Assembly: GCA_958428235.1 (NCBI GenBank)
Contig: CAUAFG010000001.1
Coordinates: forward strand, 62,001 to 126,000
Length of the DNA: 64,000 nt
Source: Faeciplasma sp900553675
GTDB taxonomy: Bacteria > Bacillota > Clostridia > Oscillospirales > Ruminococcaceae
Direction: 5' to 3'
The translations under genes were made by a program, and so were the position numbers. Below are positions 1 to 7,720 of this stretch, piece after piece. The notes under the pieces were generated by a model, which saw only the letters and a list, made by a program, of their open reading frames with translations, did not search any database and had not been told where the DNA came from. Numbering within the stretch: position 1 is the first letter of the stretch; each line of letters starts with the position of its first letter.

Positions 1-504
1 TATCATCAGCTTAAGCTCTTCTTCTGTCATGGAGGGCTGGTCGTTTTCGCCGCCGACAAGCTTAACTACAAGGTTTTTAAGCTTGATAAGCAGCCACACC
101 AGCGGGGTGAACACCGTTATCATCCACCAAAGAGGGTAGGCTATGAACAGACAGAACGTTTCGGGGTATTCCTTTGCAAGATTTTTCGGGAGTATCTCGC
201 CGAATATGATAACCAAAACGGTTATTACAGCCGTTCCCACCGCCACATACTGCGCGCCGAAGCGGTTTGTTACCATAAGGGTCGCGACGGATGCCGCCGC
301 TAAATTTACGATGTTGTTTCCGATAAGTATCGCGGTCAGCGCCTTATCGAAGCTTTCGGAAATTTTAATAGCCAGCTTTGCCCGCTTGCCGCCGTCCTGT
401 GCTATCGCGCGGAGCCTTGTGTCCTTAGCGGCTGAAAATGCGGTTTCTGATGCCGAAAATACCGCAGATAAAAGCAAAAGCACAACTATTATGAAAATAT
501 CCAT
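1..504 (-). CDS. CNNM/CorC (HlyC/CorC) family membrane protein, N-terminal part, truncated by window edge
   Basis: Only the first 168 codons are present; the gene runs off the left edge with no stop. The start is the ATG at 504, behind an AAAGG-type ribosome site. The translation begins MDIFIIVVLLLLSAVFSASE and has about four hydrophobic segments (residues 1-18, 55-78, 86-104, 118-142). Family signatures are visible: SETAF near residue 19, GNNIVN at 62-67 and GEILPK at 102-107, all typical of the DUF21/CNNM transmembrane domain. Members usually continue into a CBS pair and a CorC_HlyC domain, which would lie outside the window. Characterised relatives such as Bacillus MpfA act in Mg2+ efflux; the substrate here is inferred only. 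An unusually long structured leader precedes the gene. Confidence 0.88.
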   Translation of the reverse strand, partial: MDIFIIVVLLLLSAVFSASETAFSAAKDTRLRAIAQDGGKRAKLAIKISESFDKALTAILIGNNIVNLAAASVATLMVTNRFGAQYVAVGTAVITVLVIIFGEILPKNLAKEYPETFCLFIAYPLWWMITVFTPLVWLLIKLKNLVVKLVGGENDQPSMTEEELKLMI

Positions 505-740
505 TTAAGAAAATCAAACCTTTCCTGTATCCAAAAATTCATTTGGCGGATACATACCGTTTAATAAGCATACCGCACGGTCTGCAAGTATGCACTCTCA
601 TTCGCCGTTATACGGCGGCTGTTGTACAGCGTTTACCCGCCATGAGAAGAGCGGGGCAATTGATGCGCAAAGACTTAATATGCCGAATCCGGCGAAAAGC
701 CTTCACCATATACTATATGCATATACATATAAGTATACAT
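505..740 (-). promoter_or_regulatory. Long structured 5' leader of the CNNM gene, possible riboswitch of unidentified class
   Basis: About 235 nt separate the predicted transcription start from the ATG. In the sense direction the RNA can form a run of local stems: CCCGC/GCGGG, GCTGT-aca-ACAGC, GCCGT-ata-ACGGC, GCATAC/GTATGC, and a final TGTATCC/GGATACA stem that ends just before the ribosome site. A GGGTAAAC string after the CCCGC stem recalls part of the Mg2+-sensing M-box, but the rest of the M-box consensus is not recognisable. No strong U-run terminator precedes the ATG, so any control would more likely be at translation initiation. Confidence 0.4.
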
Positions 741-745
741 CTTAT

Positions 746-774
746 ATGTTATCACAAGAAAATAAGTATGTCAA
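746..774 (-). promoter_or_regulatory. Promoter of the CNNM gene
   Basis: On the minus strand TTGACA (774-769) is followed after 17 nt by TAACAT (751-746). The -35 is perfect and the -10 matches 4 of 6. It lies in AT-rich DNA and explains the long leader downstream. Confidence 0.6.
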
Positions 775-840
775 TACAAATCATCAAATATTTATACCGG
801 CTTTGATAATTTTATGGCATTTTTTCCTTGACCAGCCCTG

Positions 841-2199
841 CTATTCCTTCACAACAAGGCATTTTCCGATTCCGTAATACTCAAAAAGCCTTACCGCAGA
901 GCTGTTGATTCTCTCGCCGATCACCGCAATCGGCACTGCCGGCGGGCAGGAAACGCTTGCTCCGGCAAGGATTCTGCCCTCCGCCTCTGTGGTCGGGATC
1001 CACTCCTGCATTGACATAAGCGCCTCGTGGGGCGGCATTGCCGTCTCCATGCGCGCAAGCTTGGGCGGGCAAACGTCTATCGGCTCGGCGCGGGGTATCT
1101 CAAAAAGCGCAGCTTCAAGGCGCGCATAATCCCTATCCGACGTTTCGGATGAGAACATCATAACGGTAAAATCGGGGTCGGAAAATTCGCAGACTATCCC
1201 CTTTTGCGCAAGGATCTGGGCAAGCCGTGTTCCGGTATAGCCGTAAGCTTTTGGGCATATTGTAAGCTTTAACGGCTCCTGCGAGACAAGCGTATATCCC
1301 CGCCCGGACAGCCTTGCTTTGCATGATTCCGCCCTTGCCGCCGAGGTGCGTATTCTATCGGCAAGACCTTTATGCAAAAGACCGTTCACCGCGTCAAGCG
1401 ACTGCAATATGAGATATGACGGGCTGGTTGAAGCAAACACCGACAGAGCATTTTCGGCATAATCCGCAAAGAAATCGGGTGCCGTGCGCGAGATATGCAG
1501 ATAAGCCGCGCCGGTTAGTGCAGGAAGGGTCTTATGCGCGGAGTCGCAGACTATATCAGCCCCCAAGTCTATGGGATGGGCTGAGCTTTCGAGAAATTTC
1601 AGATACGCTCCGTGGGCGTTGTCAACCATAAGTATACTTTGGTATTTATGACACAGCCGCGCAATCTTGGCTATATCCGCGATATTTCCTATATAATCAG
1701 GGCTGGTTATGTAGACCGCCGCAGGGCGAAGCGAAGCCAGCATTCTTTCAAGCCCGTCAAGGTCGATTTTACAGGACAGCACCGAGTTATCAAGCGAATA
1801 CAGCCACCCAACGTTAATATCCATGAGAGCCGCGGCGGTTATAAAGGTTTTGTGGGCATTGCGGGCTGCGATTATCGTGGGGGACGCGCCCCTGCTTTTT
1901 GCGTATAGCTTTGCAAGGTAAACCATCGCCCTTATGCAAAGTGAGGAGCCTTCGGCGGAGTAGAACGTCCGCGCCGTTCCGAACAGTCGCAAAGCGTTAT
2001 CCTCACTCTCACGGATGATTCCCTCGGCGTGATACAGCACATCCGCGCCCTCTATTTCGGTTATATCAAGGCTTTCCGCGCCTATAAGCGCTCTGCCCTT
2101 GTGCCCAGGCATATGAAGACGCAATGCTCCGCTTTGAGAATAGCTTTTTACGAAGTCGCAGATTGGGGTGTAGGAAGGCTCTGCATGATTCATGTCCAT
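841..2199 (-). CDS. Orn/Lys/Arg decarboxylase-family PLP enzyme
   Basis: A 452-residue fold-type I PLP enzyme related to Bacillus SpeA/YaaO-type decarboxylases of basic amino acids. Near the N-terminus is the HMPGHKG family signature; in the middle lies DNAHGAY with the PLP-binding aspartate, and SAHKT carries the probable Schiff-base lysine. Length fits the short Gram-positive decarboxylases that lack the large receiver-like wing domain. I start it at the ATG at 2199 (MDMNHAE...), preceded by GGTGATATA; an in-frame ATG upstream at 2274 lies in palindromic intergenic DNA and is unlikely. It follows the SCIFF maturase on the same strand and may be co-transcribed. Product could be agmatine, cadaverine or putrescine; substrate cannot be read from the sequence. 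Confidence 0.85.
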   Translation of the reverse strand: MDMNHAEPSYTPICDFVKSYSQSGALRLHMPGHKGRALIGAESLDITEIEGADVLYHAEGIIRESEDNALRLFGTARTFYSAEGSSLCIRAMVYLAKLYAKSRGASPTIIAARNAHKTFITAAALMDINVGWLYSLDNSVLSCKIDLDGLERMLASLRPAAVYITSPDYIGNIADIAKIARLCHKYQSILMVDNAHGAYLKFLESSAHPIDLGADIVCDSAHKTLPALTGAAYLHISRTAPDFFADYAENALSVFASTSPSYLILQSLDAVNGLLHKGLADRIRTSAARAESCKARLSGRGYTLVSQEPLKLTICPKAYGYTGTRLAQILAQKGIVCEFSDPDFTVMMFSSETSDRDYARLEAALFEIPRAEPIDVCPPKLARMETAMPPHEALMSMQEWIPTTEAEGRILAGASVSCPPAVPIAVIGERINSSAVRLFEYYGIGKCLVVKE

Positions 2200-2226
2200 T
2201 ATATCACCGGACTTTCCAAAGTAATA

Positions 2227-2376
2227 GCGGCGAAGCCGCAGCTTAAAATCCGTCGGCGAAAGCCGACTCCTCAACGCACCGTCAGGCGTGCATCACAGGC
2301 GTTTCATCGCCAGATGAAACGCTGACATCACTCATCACTACGAGCGTCAGCGAGTGCATCACTTGCAAGCAAGTGC
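2227..2376. repeat. Cluster of short palindromes with recurring GTGATG motif
   Basis: Between the SCIFF maturase stop and the decarboxylase start lie at least four perfect short inverted repeats: GCGGC-gaa-GCCGC (2227-2239), GTCGGC-gaaa-GCCGAC (2252-2267), GCGTTTCATC-gcca-GATGAAACGC (2299-2322) and CACTTGC-aa-GCAAGTG (2360-2375). On the minus strand GTGATG recurs between them. The last palindrome overlaps the maturase C-terminal codons. There is no T-run, so it is not a plain terminator. Confidence 0.7.
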
Positions 2377-3747
2377 ATCGTTTTTCAGGGCTTCTAAGTA
2401 TATCGCGCATTCCATTCTCTTGCGGAAAAGCTCGCAGCCGCTTTTGTACACTCCGCGAATCGTGCCGGTGGCGTGATAGGCGTTTGCGGCACATCCGCCC
2501 GAGCAGTAAAGCTTAGCCCAGCAGTCGGCACATTCGGGGCGGGCATATACGTTGCAGCCCCTGAACTCCTCCTGCATTTCGTGATTGGTGACTCCCTCCC
2601 AGATGTTTCCAAGCTTGAATTTTTCGTCCCCGACAAACTGGTGGCAGGGGTAAAGGTCGCCCCAAGGGGTTACAGCCATGTATTCCGTGCCCGAGCCGCA
2701 GCCGGATATCCTTTTATATATGCAGGGTCCGCCGCTTAAATCTATCATATAATGATAAAAGGTAAAGGGTCTGCCCTCTGCACGGCGCTTTCTCATAAGC
2801 TCGGCAAGCTCTTCATACTGCTTTTTGACGATTTCAAGGTCGCTTTCATTGAGGGCGGACGGGTCGTTTGGAGCACAGACCACCGGCTCCATGCTCAGCT
2901 CGTTAAAGCCTAAATCAAGCATGACCTTTATATCTTCTAAGAAGTCGGGGTTGGCGTGGGTAAAGGTGCCGCGCATATAGTAATTCTTGCCGCCGCGAGC
3001 CTGCACAAGCTTTTGGAATTTGGGGACTATCCTATCCCAGCTTCCCCTTCCCAGATAGTCCACGCGGTACCTGTCGTGAACCTCTTTTCTGCCGTCGAGA
3101 CTTAAAACGACGTTACTCATCTCCTTATTTGCAAAGTCGATAACATCGTCGTCAATCAACATTCCGTTGGTGGTGAGGGTAAAGCGGAAGTTTTTGCCGG
3201 CTTCCTTCTCAACCGAGCGGGCATAGGCTACAAGCTGCTTTACAACCTCGAAGTTCATAAGCGGTTCGCCGCCGAAGAAGTCGACCTCCAAGTTGCGCCG
3301 CTCCCCCGAATTGGCTATCAGGAAATCAAGCGCCTGCTTGCCGGTGTCAAAGCTCATAACGGCGCGCTCGCCGGAGTATCTTCCCTGCGAAGCAAAGCAA
3401 TAGGAGCAGTTGAGGTTGCAGGTGTGGGCAACGTGCAGACAAAGAGCCTTTACCACACCCGAAGTCTTCTGCTTTAACTCCCCCGCCATCGGCGCAAAGG
3501 TGTCGGGCGCGAACAGGCTGCCGTCTTCCTTTAGGGAGACTATCTCGCCGTAACATTCGCAAAGCTCGCTTTCGGTGATTTCGGGGTTGTCCTTGTACTT
3601 ATCTAAAAGAAGCGCAACTATTTCGTCCTCGGACTTATCCTCAAACATTGAGATAATGTCATAGCACACGTCGTCAACGATATGTATAGAGCCGGAATAA
3701 ACATCCAAAACGATGTTCAAGCCGCCCTGTTTGTAGCAGTGTATCAT
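2359..3747 (-). CDS. Radical SAM SPASM maturase of the SCIFF peptide
   Basis: A 462-residue radical SAM enzyme. The N-terminal part (MIHCYKQGG..., LDVYSG, VDD) matches the RiPP-binding region of SCIFF maturases. The SAM-cluster motif CxxxCxxC is at Cys110, 114 and 117 (CNLNCSYC), followed by FFGGEPL. The C-terminal SPASM region holds many further cysteines (SGCGSG, YPCHQF, PECADCWAKLYCSGGC) for auxiliary Fe-S clusters. Known SCIFF maturases install thioether bonds from Cys to other residues of the precursor (ranthipeptides). The start at 3747 has AAAGGA upstream and gives the family length; a longer frame to 3963 would read through the precursor gene antisense to nothing known and is rejected. 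The precursor lies immediately upstream. Confidence 0.94.
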   Translation of the reverse strand: MIHCYKQGGLNIVLDVYSGSIHIVDDVCYDIISMFEDKSEDEIVALLLDKYKDNPEITESELCECYGEIVSLKEDGSLFAPDTFAPMAGELKQKTSGVVKALCLHVAHTCNLNCSYCFASQGRYSGERAVMSFDTGKQALDFLIANSGERRNLEVDFFGGEPLMNFEVVKQLVAYARSVEKEAGKNFRFTLTTNGMLIDDDVIDFANKEMSNVVLSLDGRKEVHDRYRVDYLGRGSWDRIVPKFQKLVQARGGKNYYMRGTFTHANPDFLEDIKVMLDLGFNELSMEPVVCAPNDPSALNESDLEIVKKQYEELAELMRKRRAEGRPFTFYHYMIDLSGGPCIYKRISGCGSGTEYMAVTPWGDLYPCHQFVGDEKFKLGNIWEGVTNHEMQEEFRGCNVYARPECADCWAKLYCSGGCAANAYHATGTIRGVYKSGCELFRKRMECAIYLEALKNDALACK

Positions 3748-3770
3748 ATAATTCAAAATCCTTTCAGAGT

Positions 3771-3803
3771 CAAAAAAATAATGCCGCCGAAAAATGCGGC
3801 GGC
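3771..3803 (-). terminator. Terminator/attenuator between SCIFF precursor and maturase
   Basis: On the minus strand GCCGCC and GGCGGC pair around a 9-nt loop and are followed by ATTATTTTTTTG. It sits 18 bp past the precursor stop and about 24 bp before the maturase start, so partial read-through would set a high precursor-to-enzyme ratio. Confidence 0.8.
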
Positions 3804-3820
3804 ACTGTTTTTCTGTGATA

Positions 3821-3970
3821 TTATTTCTTGTCAGACTTTTCGCACTTCTGGTTTGCAATGCCGCAGCTGGTTTTGCAGGCAGACTGGCAGGAAGTCTGGC
3901 ACTCGCCGCATCCGCCGTTCTTTGCGCTCTTGCAAAGGTTGCGGGTTTTAAGAGTAACAACATGCTTCAT
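3821..3970 (-). CDS. SCIFF ranthipeptide precursor (six cysteines in forty-five)
   Basis: A 49-residue peptide, too short for usual ORF cut-offs. It begins MKHVVTLKTRN and contains the SCIFF core GCGECQTSCQSACKTSC, ending in ...QKCEKSDKK. Cysteines are at 21, 24, 28, 32, 36 and 43, the six canonical ones, plus an additional Cys13 in the leader-side region. The ATG at 3970 has a strong GGAGG site nine nt upstream and a near-consensus promoter. SCIFF is found in almost all Clostridia next to its radical SAM maturase, exactly as here; the function of the mature peptide has been linked in some clostridia to signalling or cell behaviour but is not settled. Confidence 0.95.
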   Translation of the reverse strand: MKHVVTLKTRNLCKSAKNGGCGECQTSCQSACKTSCGIANQKCEKSDKK

Positions 3971-4006
3971 GATATATTACCTCCGTATTAATCAATAATT
4001 TTCACC

Positions 4007-4035
4007 ATTATAGCACAGTCTTCGGCGGTTGTCAA
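4007..4035 (-). promoter_or_regulatory. Consensus promoter of the SCIFF locus
   Basis: Minus-strand TTGACA (4035-4030), 17-nt spacer, TATAAT (4012-4007): a perfect sigma-A consensus, about 37 bp before the precursor ATG. Confidence 0.88.
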
Positions 4036-4075
4036 GAGATTTAGCGGCAACGTAAATCAGACGGTCACAAATCGT

Positions 4076-4117
4076 AAAAAAACAGCGCGCAGTCCCCAAA
4101 AGCAGGAGCCTGCGCGC
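4076..4117 (-). terminator. Rho-independent terminator of the small Cys-rich gene
   Basis: Minus-strand GCGCGCAG pairs with CTGCGCGC and is followed by TGTTTTTTTAC. It separates the Cys-rich gene from the SCIFF promoter. Confidence 0.85.
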
Positions 4118-4141
4118 AGAATACGTATTTTCAGCTTTCCC

Positions 4142-4366
4142 TTAGCTCTCCCGACCCATTTCCGCGCCCGTATCGCTTACAGTCGCCACAGCAGGCATGA
4201 ATCCCGCAAAGAGGCTGTTACGGCAGCCACATTTATCGTAATTGCAGAGCGATTTATATATGCAGTCGCAGACCCCCTTGCCCTCCGAATCGTAATAGTT
4301 CTCAAAAACAACATTTCTTTTCAAAACCGAGCAGTATCTCAGGCTTGCATATCTGAAATTACCCAT
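4142..4366 (-). CDS. Small cysteine-rich protein of unknown function
   Basis: A 74-residue protein that I do not recognise. It starts MGNFRYASLRYCSV and has a tight cysteine group, VCDCIYKSLCNYDKCGC, so six cysteines in all, suggesting metal or Fe-S binding. The start at 4366 is supported by GAAAGG ten nt upstream; an ATG at 4384 lies before that site. It has its own terminator and stands just upstream of the SCIFF locus on the same strand, but is a separate transcription unit. Whether it has any part in SCIFF biology is unknown. Confidence 0.7.
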   Translation of the reverse strand: MGNFRYASLRYCSVLKRNVVFENYYDSEGKGVCDCIYKSLCNYDKCGCRNSLFAGFMPAVATVSDTGAEMGRES

Positions 4367-4517
4367 CTTATTCGCACCTTTCAATCATGAATATTTCTAC
4401 TAATAATTATATGCAGAATTGTAATTTATAAGCATGACCCACCATATTTATTTAGTAAAACGGCTGAAAATGCGCAGACAACCGCCGTTAAAAAAAACAT
4501 CTGAAAGGACGAATATC

Positions 4518-4775
4518 ATGACAGCACTGTTGCTTAAAAAGGAACAAAGAAAGCTCGAAAAGCAAAGAAAGCTGCGGCTTAAGCAGCTTGAAGAGGATAT
4601 CGAGGCGGTGAACAGGGCGATTGCGGTTGCCGAATCGGGGTTCAACGAGGTCACCGACACAAGCCTTACCGACGCGCTGATATTCGACAGAGCGGCTTTG
4701 GAGGCGCGCAGGAACTATCTTTTAAAGCAAGCCAAGGATGTCCTATCTTGCAAAGCAGAAACTTTGGACACTTAG
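4518..4775 (+). CDS. DUF2508 (YaaL-like) family protein
   Basis: An 85-residue, highly charged helical protein starting MTALLLKKEQRKLEKQRK. It has an amphipathic coil, then a central SGFNEVTD...LIFD segment and a C-terminal RNYLLKQAK, an arrangement that resembles the YaaL/DUF2508 family, whose members are usually near recR but have no known function. The ATG at 4518 follows AAAGGA with good spacing. Standalone gene, divergent from the Cys-rich gene. The family assignment is from pattern only. Confidence 0.65.
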   Translation: MTALLLKKEQRKLEKQRKLRLKQLEEDIEAVNRAIAVAESGFNEVTDTSLTDALIFDRAALEARRNYLLKQAKDVLSCKAETLDT

Positions 4776-4783
4776 GACATTCG

Positions 4784-4820
4784 CAAAAAAGAGCCGTCCG
4801 AGTAAACCCCGAACGGCTCT
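4784..4820 (-). terminator. Terminator downstream of argF
   Basis: An AGAGCCGT/ACGGCTCT hairpin; on the minus strand it is followed by TTTTTT. It lies just after the argF stop and may also end the convergent DUF2508 transcript. Confidence 0.82.
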
Positions 4821-4825
4821 GATTA

Positions 4826-5836
4826 TTATTTTATCTCGATTCCCTCGCACAGAGTAGCCGCAATTACAGCCTTAATTGTGTGCATTCTGTTCTCTGCCTC
4901 GTCAAAGACGATAGAGCGCTCGCTTTCAAACACCTCGTCGGTTACCTCCATGCAGTCGATTCCGAACTTTTCGGAAATCTTTTTGCCTATGCCTGTTCCT
5001 AAATCGTGGAAAGCGGGCAGACAGTGCATGAATACGGCGTTCTCGGCGGCGGCGTTCATCAGCTTTGCGTTCACCTGATAGGGCGAAAGGTCTTGTATTC
5101 TTTCCTGCCATACCTCGTCGGGCTCGCCCATGGACACCCAAACGTCGGTGTAGATGACGTTTGCACCCTTAACGGCTTCGGCGGGGTCTTCGCACAGACG
5201 TATGCTCCCTCCGGTCTGCTTGGCGATTTCCTCGCACTTGCGGACAAGCTCTGCGTTCGGGAAGTACTTTTTAGGAGCGCAGGCGGTGAAGTTAAGACCC
5301 ATCTTGGCGCAGCCAACCATCAGCGAGTTGCCCATGTTGTACCTTGCGTCGCCCATGTATACAAAGTTTATCCCCTTAAGCCTGCCGAAATGCTCCCTTA
5401 TGGTGAGAAAGTCGGCAAGAATCTGGGTGGGGTGAAATTCGTTTGTAAGACCATTCCAGACCGGAACCTTGGAATACTTTGCAAGCTCCTCAACAATCTC
5501 CTGCCCGTAGCCGCGGTACTCTATGCCGTCGTAGATTCGGGAAAGGACGCGCGCAGTGTCGGCAATGCTCTCCTTTTTGCCGATCTGCGAGCCGGTGGGG
5601 TCTAAATAGGTGCAGCCCATGCCAAGGTCGTGCGCGGCAACCTCAAACGAGCAGCGGGTGCGGGTGGAGGTCTTTTCAAATATCAGAGCGACATTTTTGC
5701 CCTTGCAAAGCTTGTGCGGGATTCCTGCCGCCTTTTTAGCCTTTAAGTCCGCAGCTAAATCTATGAGATATTCGATTTCCTCGGGGGTAAAATCAAGCAG
5801 CTTTAAAAAATCCCTGCCCTTTAAATTCATGCTCAT
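4826..5836 (-). CDS. argF: Ornithine carbamoyltransferase
   Basis: A 336-residue transcarbamylase that makes citrulline from ornithine and carbamoyl phosphate in arginine biosynthesis. The carbamoyl-phosphate motif STRTR is near residue 57, HPTQ near 135, an ornithine-side region with DVWVSMG, and HCLP near 272. The ATG at 5836 overlaps the argH stop by one base (TGATG) and has AAGGAGG seven nt upstream, so it is translationally coupled to argH. A catabolic role (arcB) is possible in this family, but the argG-argH neighbours favour biosynthesis. Confidence 0.95.
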   Translation of the reverse strand: MSMNLKGRDFLKLLDFTPEEIEYLIDLAADLKAKKAAGIPHKLCKGKNVALIFEKTSTRTRCSFEVAAHDLGMGCTYLDPTGSQIGKKESIADTARVLSRIYDGIEYRGYGQEIVEELAKYSKVPVWNGLTNEFHPTQILADFLTIREHFGRLKGINFVYMGDARYNMGNSLMVGCAKMGLNFTACAPKKYFPNAELVRKCEEIAKQTGGSIRLCEDPAEAVKGANVIYTDVWVSMGEPDEVWQERIQDLSPYQVNAKLMNAAAENAVFMHCLPAFHDLGTGIGKKISEKFGIDCMEVTDEVFESERSIVFDEAENRMHTIKAVIAATLCEGIEIK

Positions 5837-7218
5837 CACAAATCCTCCTTAAGCTTGTTTCTTACCGCGCATATCTGCGATTCGACAGACGATACCGAGG
5901 TTCCGCCCGCGCTTATACGCTTTTCAACGCAATTTTTAAGGTCGATTTCGGAGTAGAGGTCTCCCTCAAACAAATCGCTGAACTTTTTGTACTCCGAAAG
6001 CTCCAAAGTCTCTAAAACCTTTCCGCTTGCAATGCAGGCGGCTACTATCTGTCCGCAAATCTTGTATGCGCTTCTGAACGGCATACCCTTTTTTACAAGA
6101 TAATCCGCCAGATCGGTTGCGTTTATAAAGCCCTTTTTCGCGGCGGCAAGCATATTATCGGTGTTGACTTTAAAGCCTTCGATCATGCCGATAAACACTT
6201 TTAAGCACATCTTAACGGTGTCAACCGCGTCGAACACGCCTTCCTTGTCCTCCTGCATATCCTTGTTGTAGGCGAGGGGCAGACCTTTAAGGACGGTCAA
6301 CATACCCATTAAATCGCCGTAAACCCTGCCGGTCTTTCCGCGAACAAGCTCTGCCATGTCGGGGTTTTTCTTTTGGGGCATGATGGAGGAGCCGGTGGTG
6401 AAGTCGTCTGAAAGCTCGATAAACTTAAACTCCCAGCTAGACCACAGAACAATCTCCTCGGAAAATCTGGAAAGGTGCGCCATTATTATCGAGATGTCCG
6501 AAAGCAGCTCTAAGCAGAAGTCTCTGTCCGAAACGCCGTCGATGCTGTTAAGACAAATGCTGTCAAATCCAAGCTCGGCAGCTTCAAAGGCGCGGTCGGT
6601 GGGATAAGTGGTTCCCGCCAGCGCACACGAGCCGATGGGGCAGATATTGAGCCGCTTTTTGCAGTCGCACAAACGCTCTATGTCGCGCAGAAGCATCATG
6701 GAATACGCCATCAGGTGGTGACCAAACACTATGGGCTGGGCGCGCTGTAGGTGGGTGTACCCAGGCATAACGGCAGACTTGTACTCCTCGGCGCGGTCGG
6801 TAATAGCCGATACAAGCGACTTTAGCAGGGCAATAATTTCGTCCACCTCACAGCGAAGATACATCCGCGTGTCAAGCGCAACCTGATCGTTGCGCGAGCG
6901 GGCGGTGTGAAGCTTTTTTCCAAGCTCGCCTATGCGCTCAGTAAGTATCTGCTCGACGAACATGTGAATGTCTTCGCATTCGGGATTGATGGAAAGACTT
7001 CCGTCCTCCAGATCCTCAAGGATTCCACGCAGACCCACTATCAGACCGCCGGCGTCCTGCTCGGAAATTATCCCGCATTCGGCAAGCATTTCGGCGTGAG
7101 CCATGCTGCCCTGAATGTCCTGCCTGTACATCCTCGAATCGAACCGAATTGAGGAATTGAAATCATCGGCAATGCTGTTGACAACGCCGTCGGTTCTTCC
7201 TGCCCACATTTTTTCCAT
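5836..7218 (-). CDS. argH: Argininosuccinate lyase
   Basis: A 460-residue member of the fumarase/aspartase superfamily that splits argininosuccinate into arginine and fumarate. The superfamily signature GSSIMPQKKNPD is clear, as are TARSRNDQV and YTHLQRAQP. I start it at ATG 7218 (MEKMWAGRTDG, the family start) with GGAG upstream. The frame remains open for 32 more codons, but these are translated from an intergenic repeat and should not be included. Followed directly by argF. The repeat copy at 7272-7653 separates it from argG. Confidence 0.96.
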   Translation of the reverse strand: MEKMWAGRTDGVVNSIADDFNSSIRFDSRMYRQDIQGSMAHAEMLAECGIISEQDAGGLIVGLRGILEDLEDGSLSINPECEDIHMFVEQILTERIGELGKKLHTARSRNDQVALDTRMYLRCEVDEIIALLKSLVSAITDRAEEYKSAVMPGYTHLQRAQPIVFGHHLMAYSMMLLRDIERLCDCKKRLNICPIGSCALAGTTYPTDRAFEAAELGFDSICLNSIDGVSDRDFCLELLSDISIIMAHLSRFSEEIVLWSSWEFKFIELSDDFTTGSSIMPQKKNPDMAELVRGKTGRVYGDLMGMLTVLKGLPLAYNKDMQEDKEGVFDAVDTVKMCLKVFIGMIEGFKVNTDNMLAAAKKGFINATDLADYLVKKGMPFRSAYKICGQIVAACIASGKVLETLELSEYKKFSDLFEGDLYSEIDLKNCVEKRISAGGTSVSSVESQICAVRNKLKEDL

Positions 7219-7271
7219 TGATTGCACACTCCGTGTAAAAAATTTTATCAAACTATAAAAACCAAAAAACC

Positions 7272-7653
7272 AAAAAGTTCGCCAGCCTTTCAAGGCTGCA
7301 GGTGACGGCGCCAACTTTGTAAGTCGCTTGTCAATAGTATGCCGTCACGCAATGCGTTTCCTCCGTAATTGCCTTCTCTTTTTCGATAAGCCAAACCATA
7401 TGCCGTTTTCGACATATGCTTTCAATCAATGGACGGAAACGCCAGACTTTTGATGTCGGCTTGGGCAGCGCCCTCGCAGGGTCTTGGGGCAGAGCCCCAA
7501 GTCGCTCCCCGCAGGGAGCGAAATCCCCGACGCAAGCGAAACGCAGGACGGGGATGAAAAACAGTCCGGTGGACTGTTTTTCAGTGGGGAGACCCTCGTC
7601 GGGGGTCTCCCTATTGACGTACGGAGTACGTCAATCACTGCACAAAGTAATAG
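7272..7653 (+). repeat. Multi-hairpin repeat element, copy A (interrupted)
   Basis: Copy A of a three-copy family in this window. Its first part (7272-7302, AGCCTTTCAAGGCT) is separated from the main part (7477-7653) by about 174 bp not present in copy C. The main part holds TTGGGGC-aga-GCCCCAA, CGCTCCC-cgca-GGGAGCG, CAGTCC-ggt-GGACTG, GGAGACCC.../GGGTCTCC and TTGACGTAC-gga-GTACGTCAA stems, ending in ACTGCACAAAGTAATAG. It fills the gap between argG and argH. Short open frames across it are structure-derived and not genes. Confidence 0.85.
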
Positions 7654-7720
7654 CTAACATCAAACTCAGATATATATCCAAACTTCCCGCCCGCAGTTAT
7701 ATCTCTCAAAAAGGATAATC

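Noticed and set aside
505..740. Definite M-box (Mg2+) riboswitch
   Set aside because: Only a CCC...GGGTAAAC fragment agrees; the long conserved GGUGAGGCUCC-type segment and the rest of the fold are not matched.
7219..7314. N-terminal extension of argH by 32 codons
   Set aside because: The extra residues come from the intergenic repeat, and the family start MEKMWAGRTDG at 7218 has a ribosome site.
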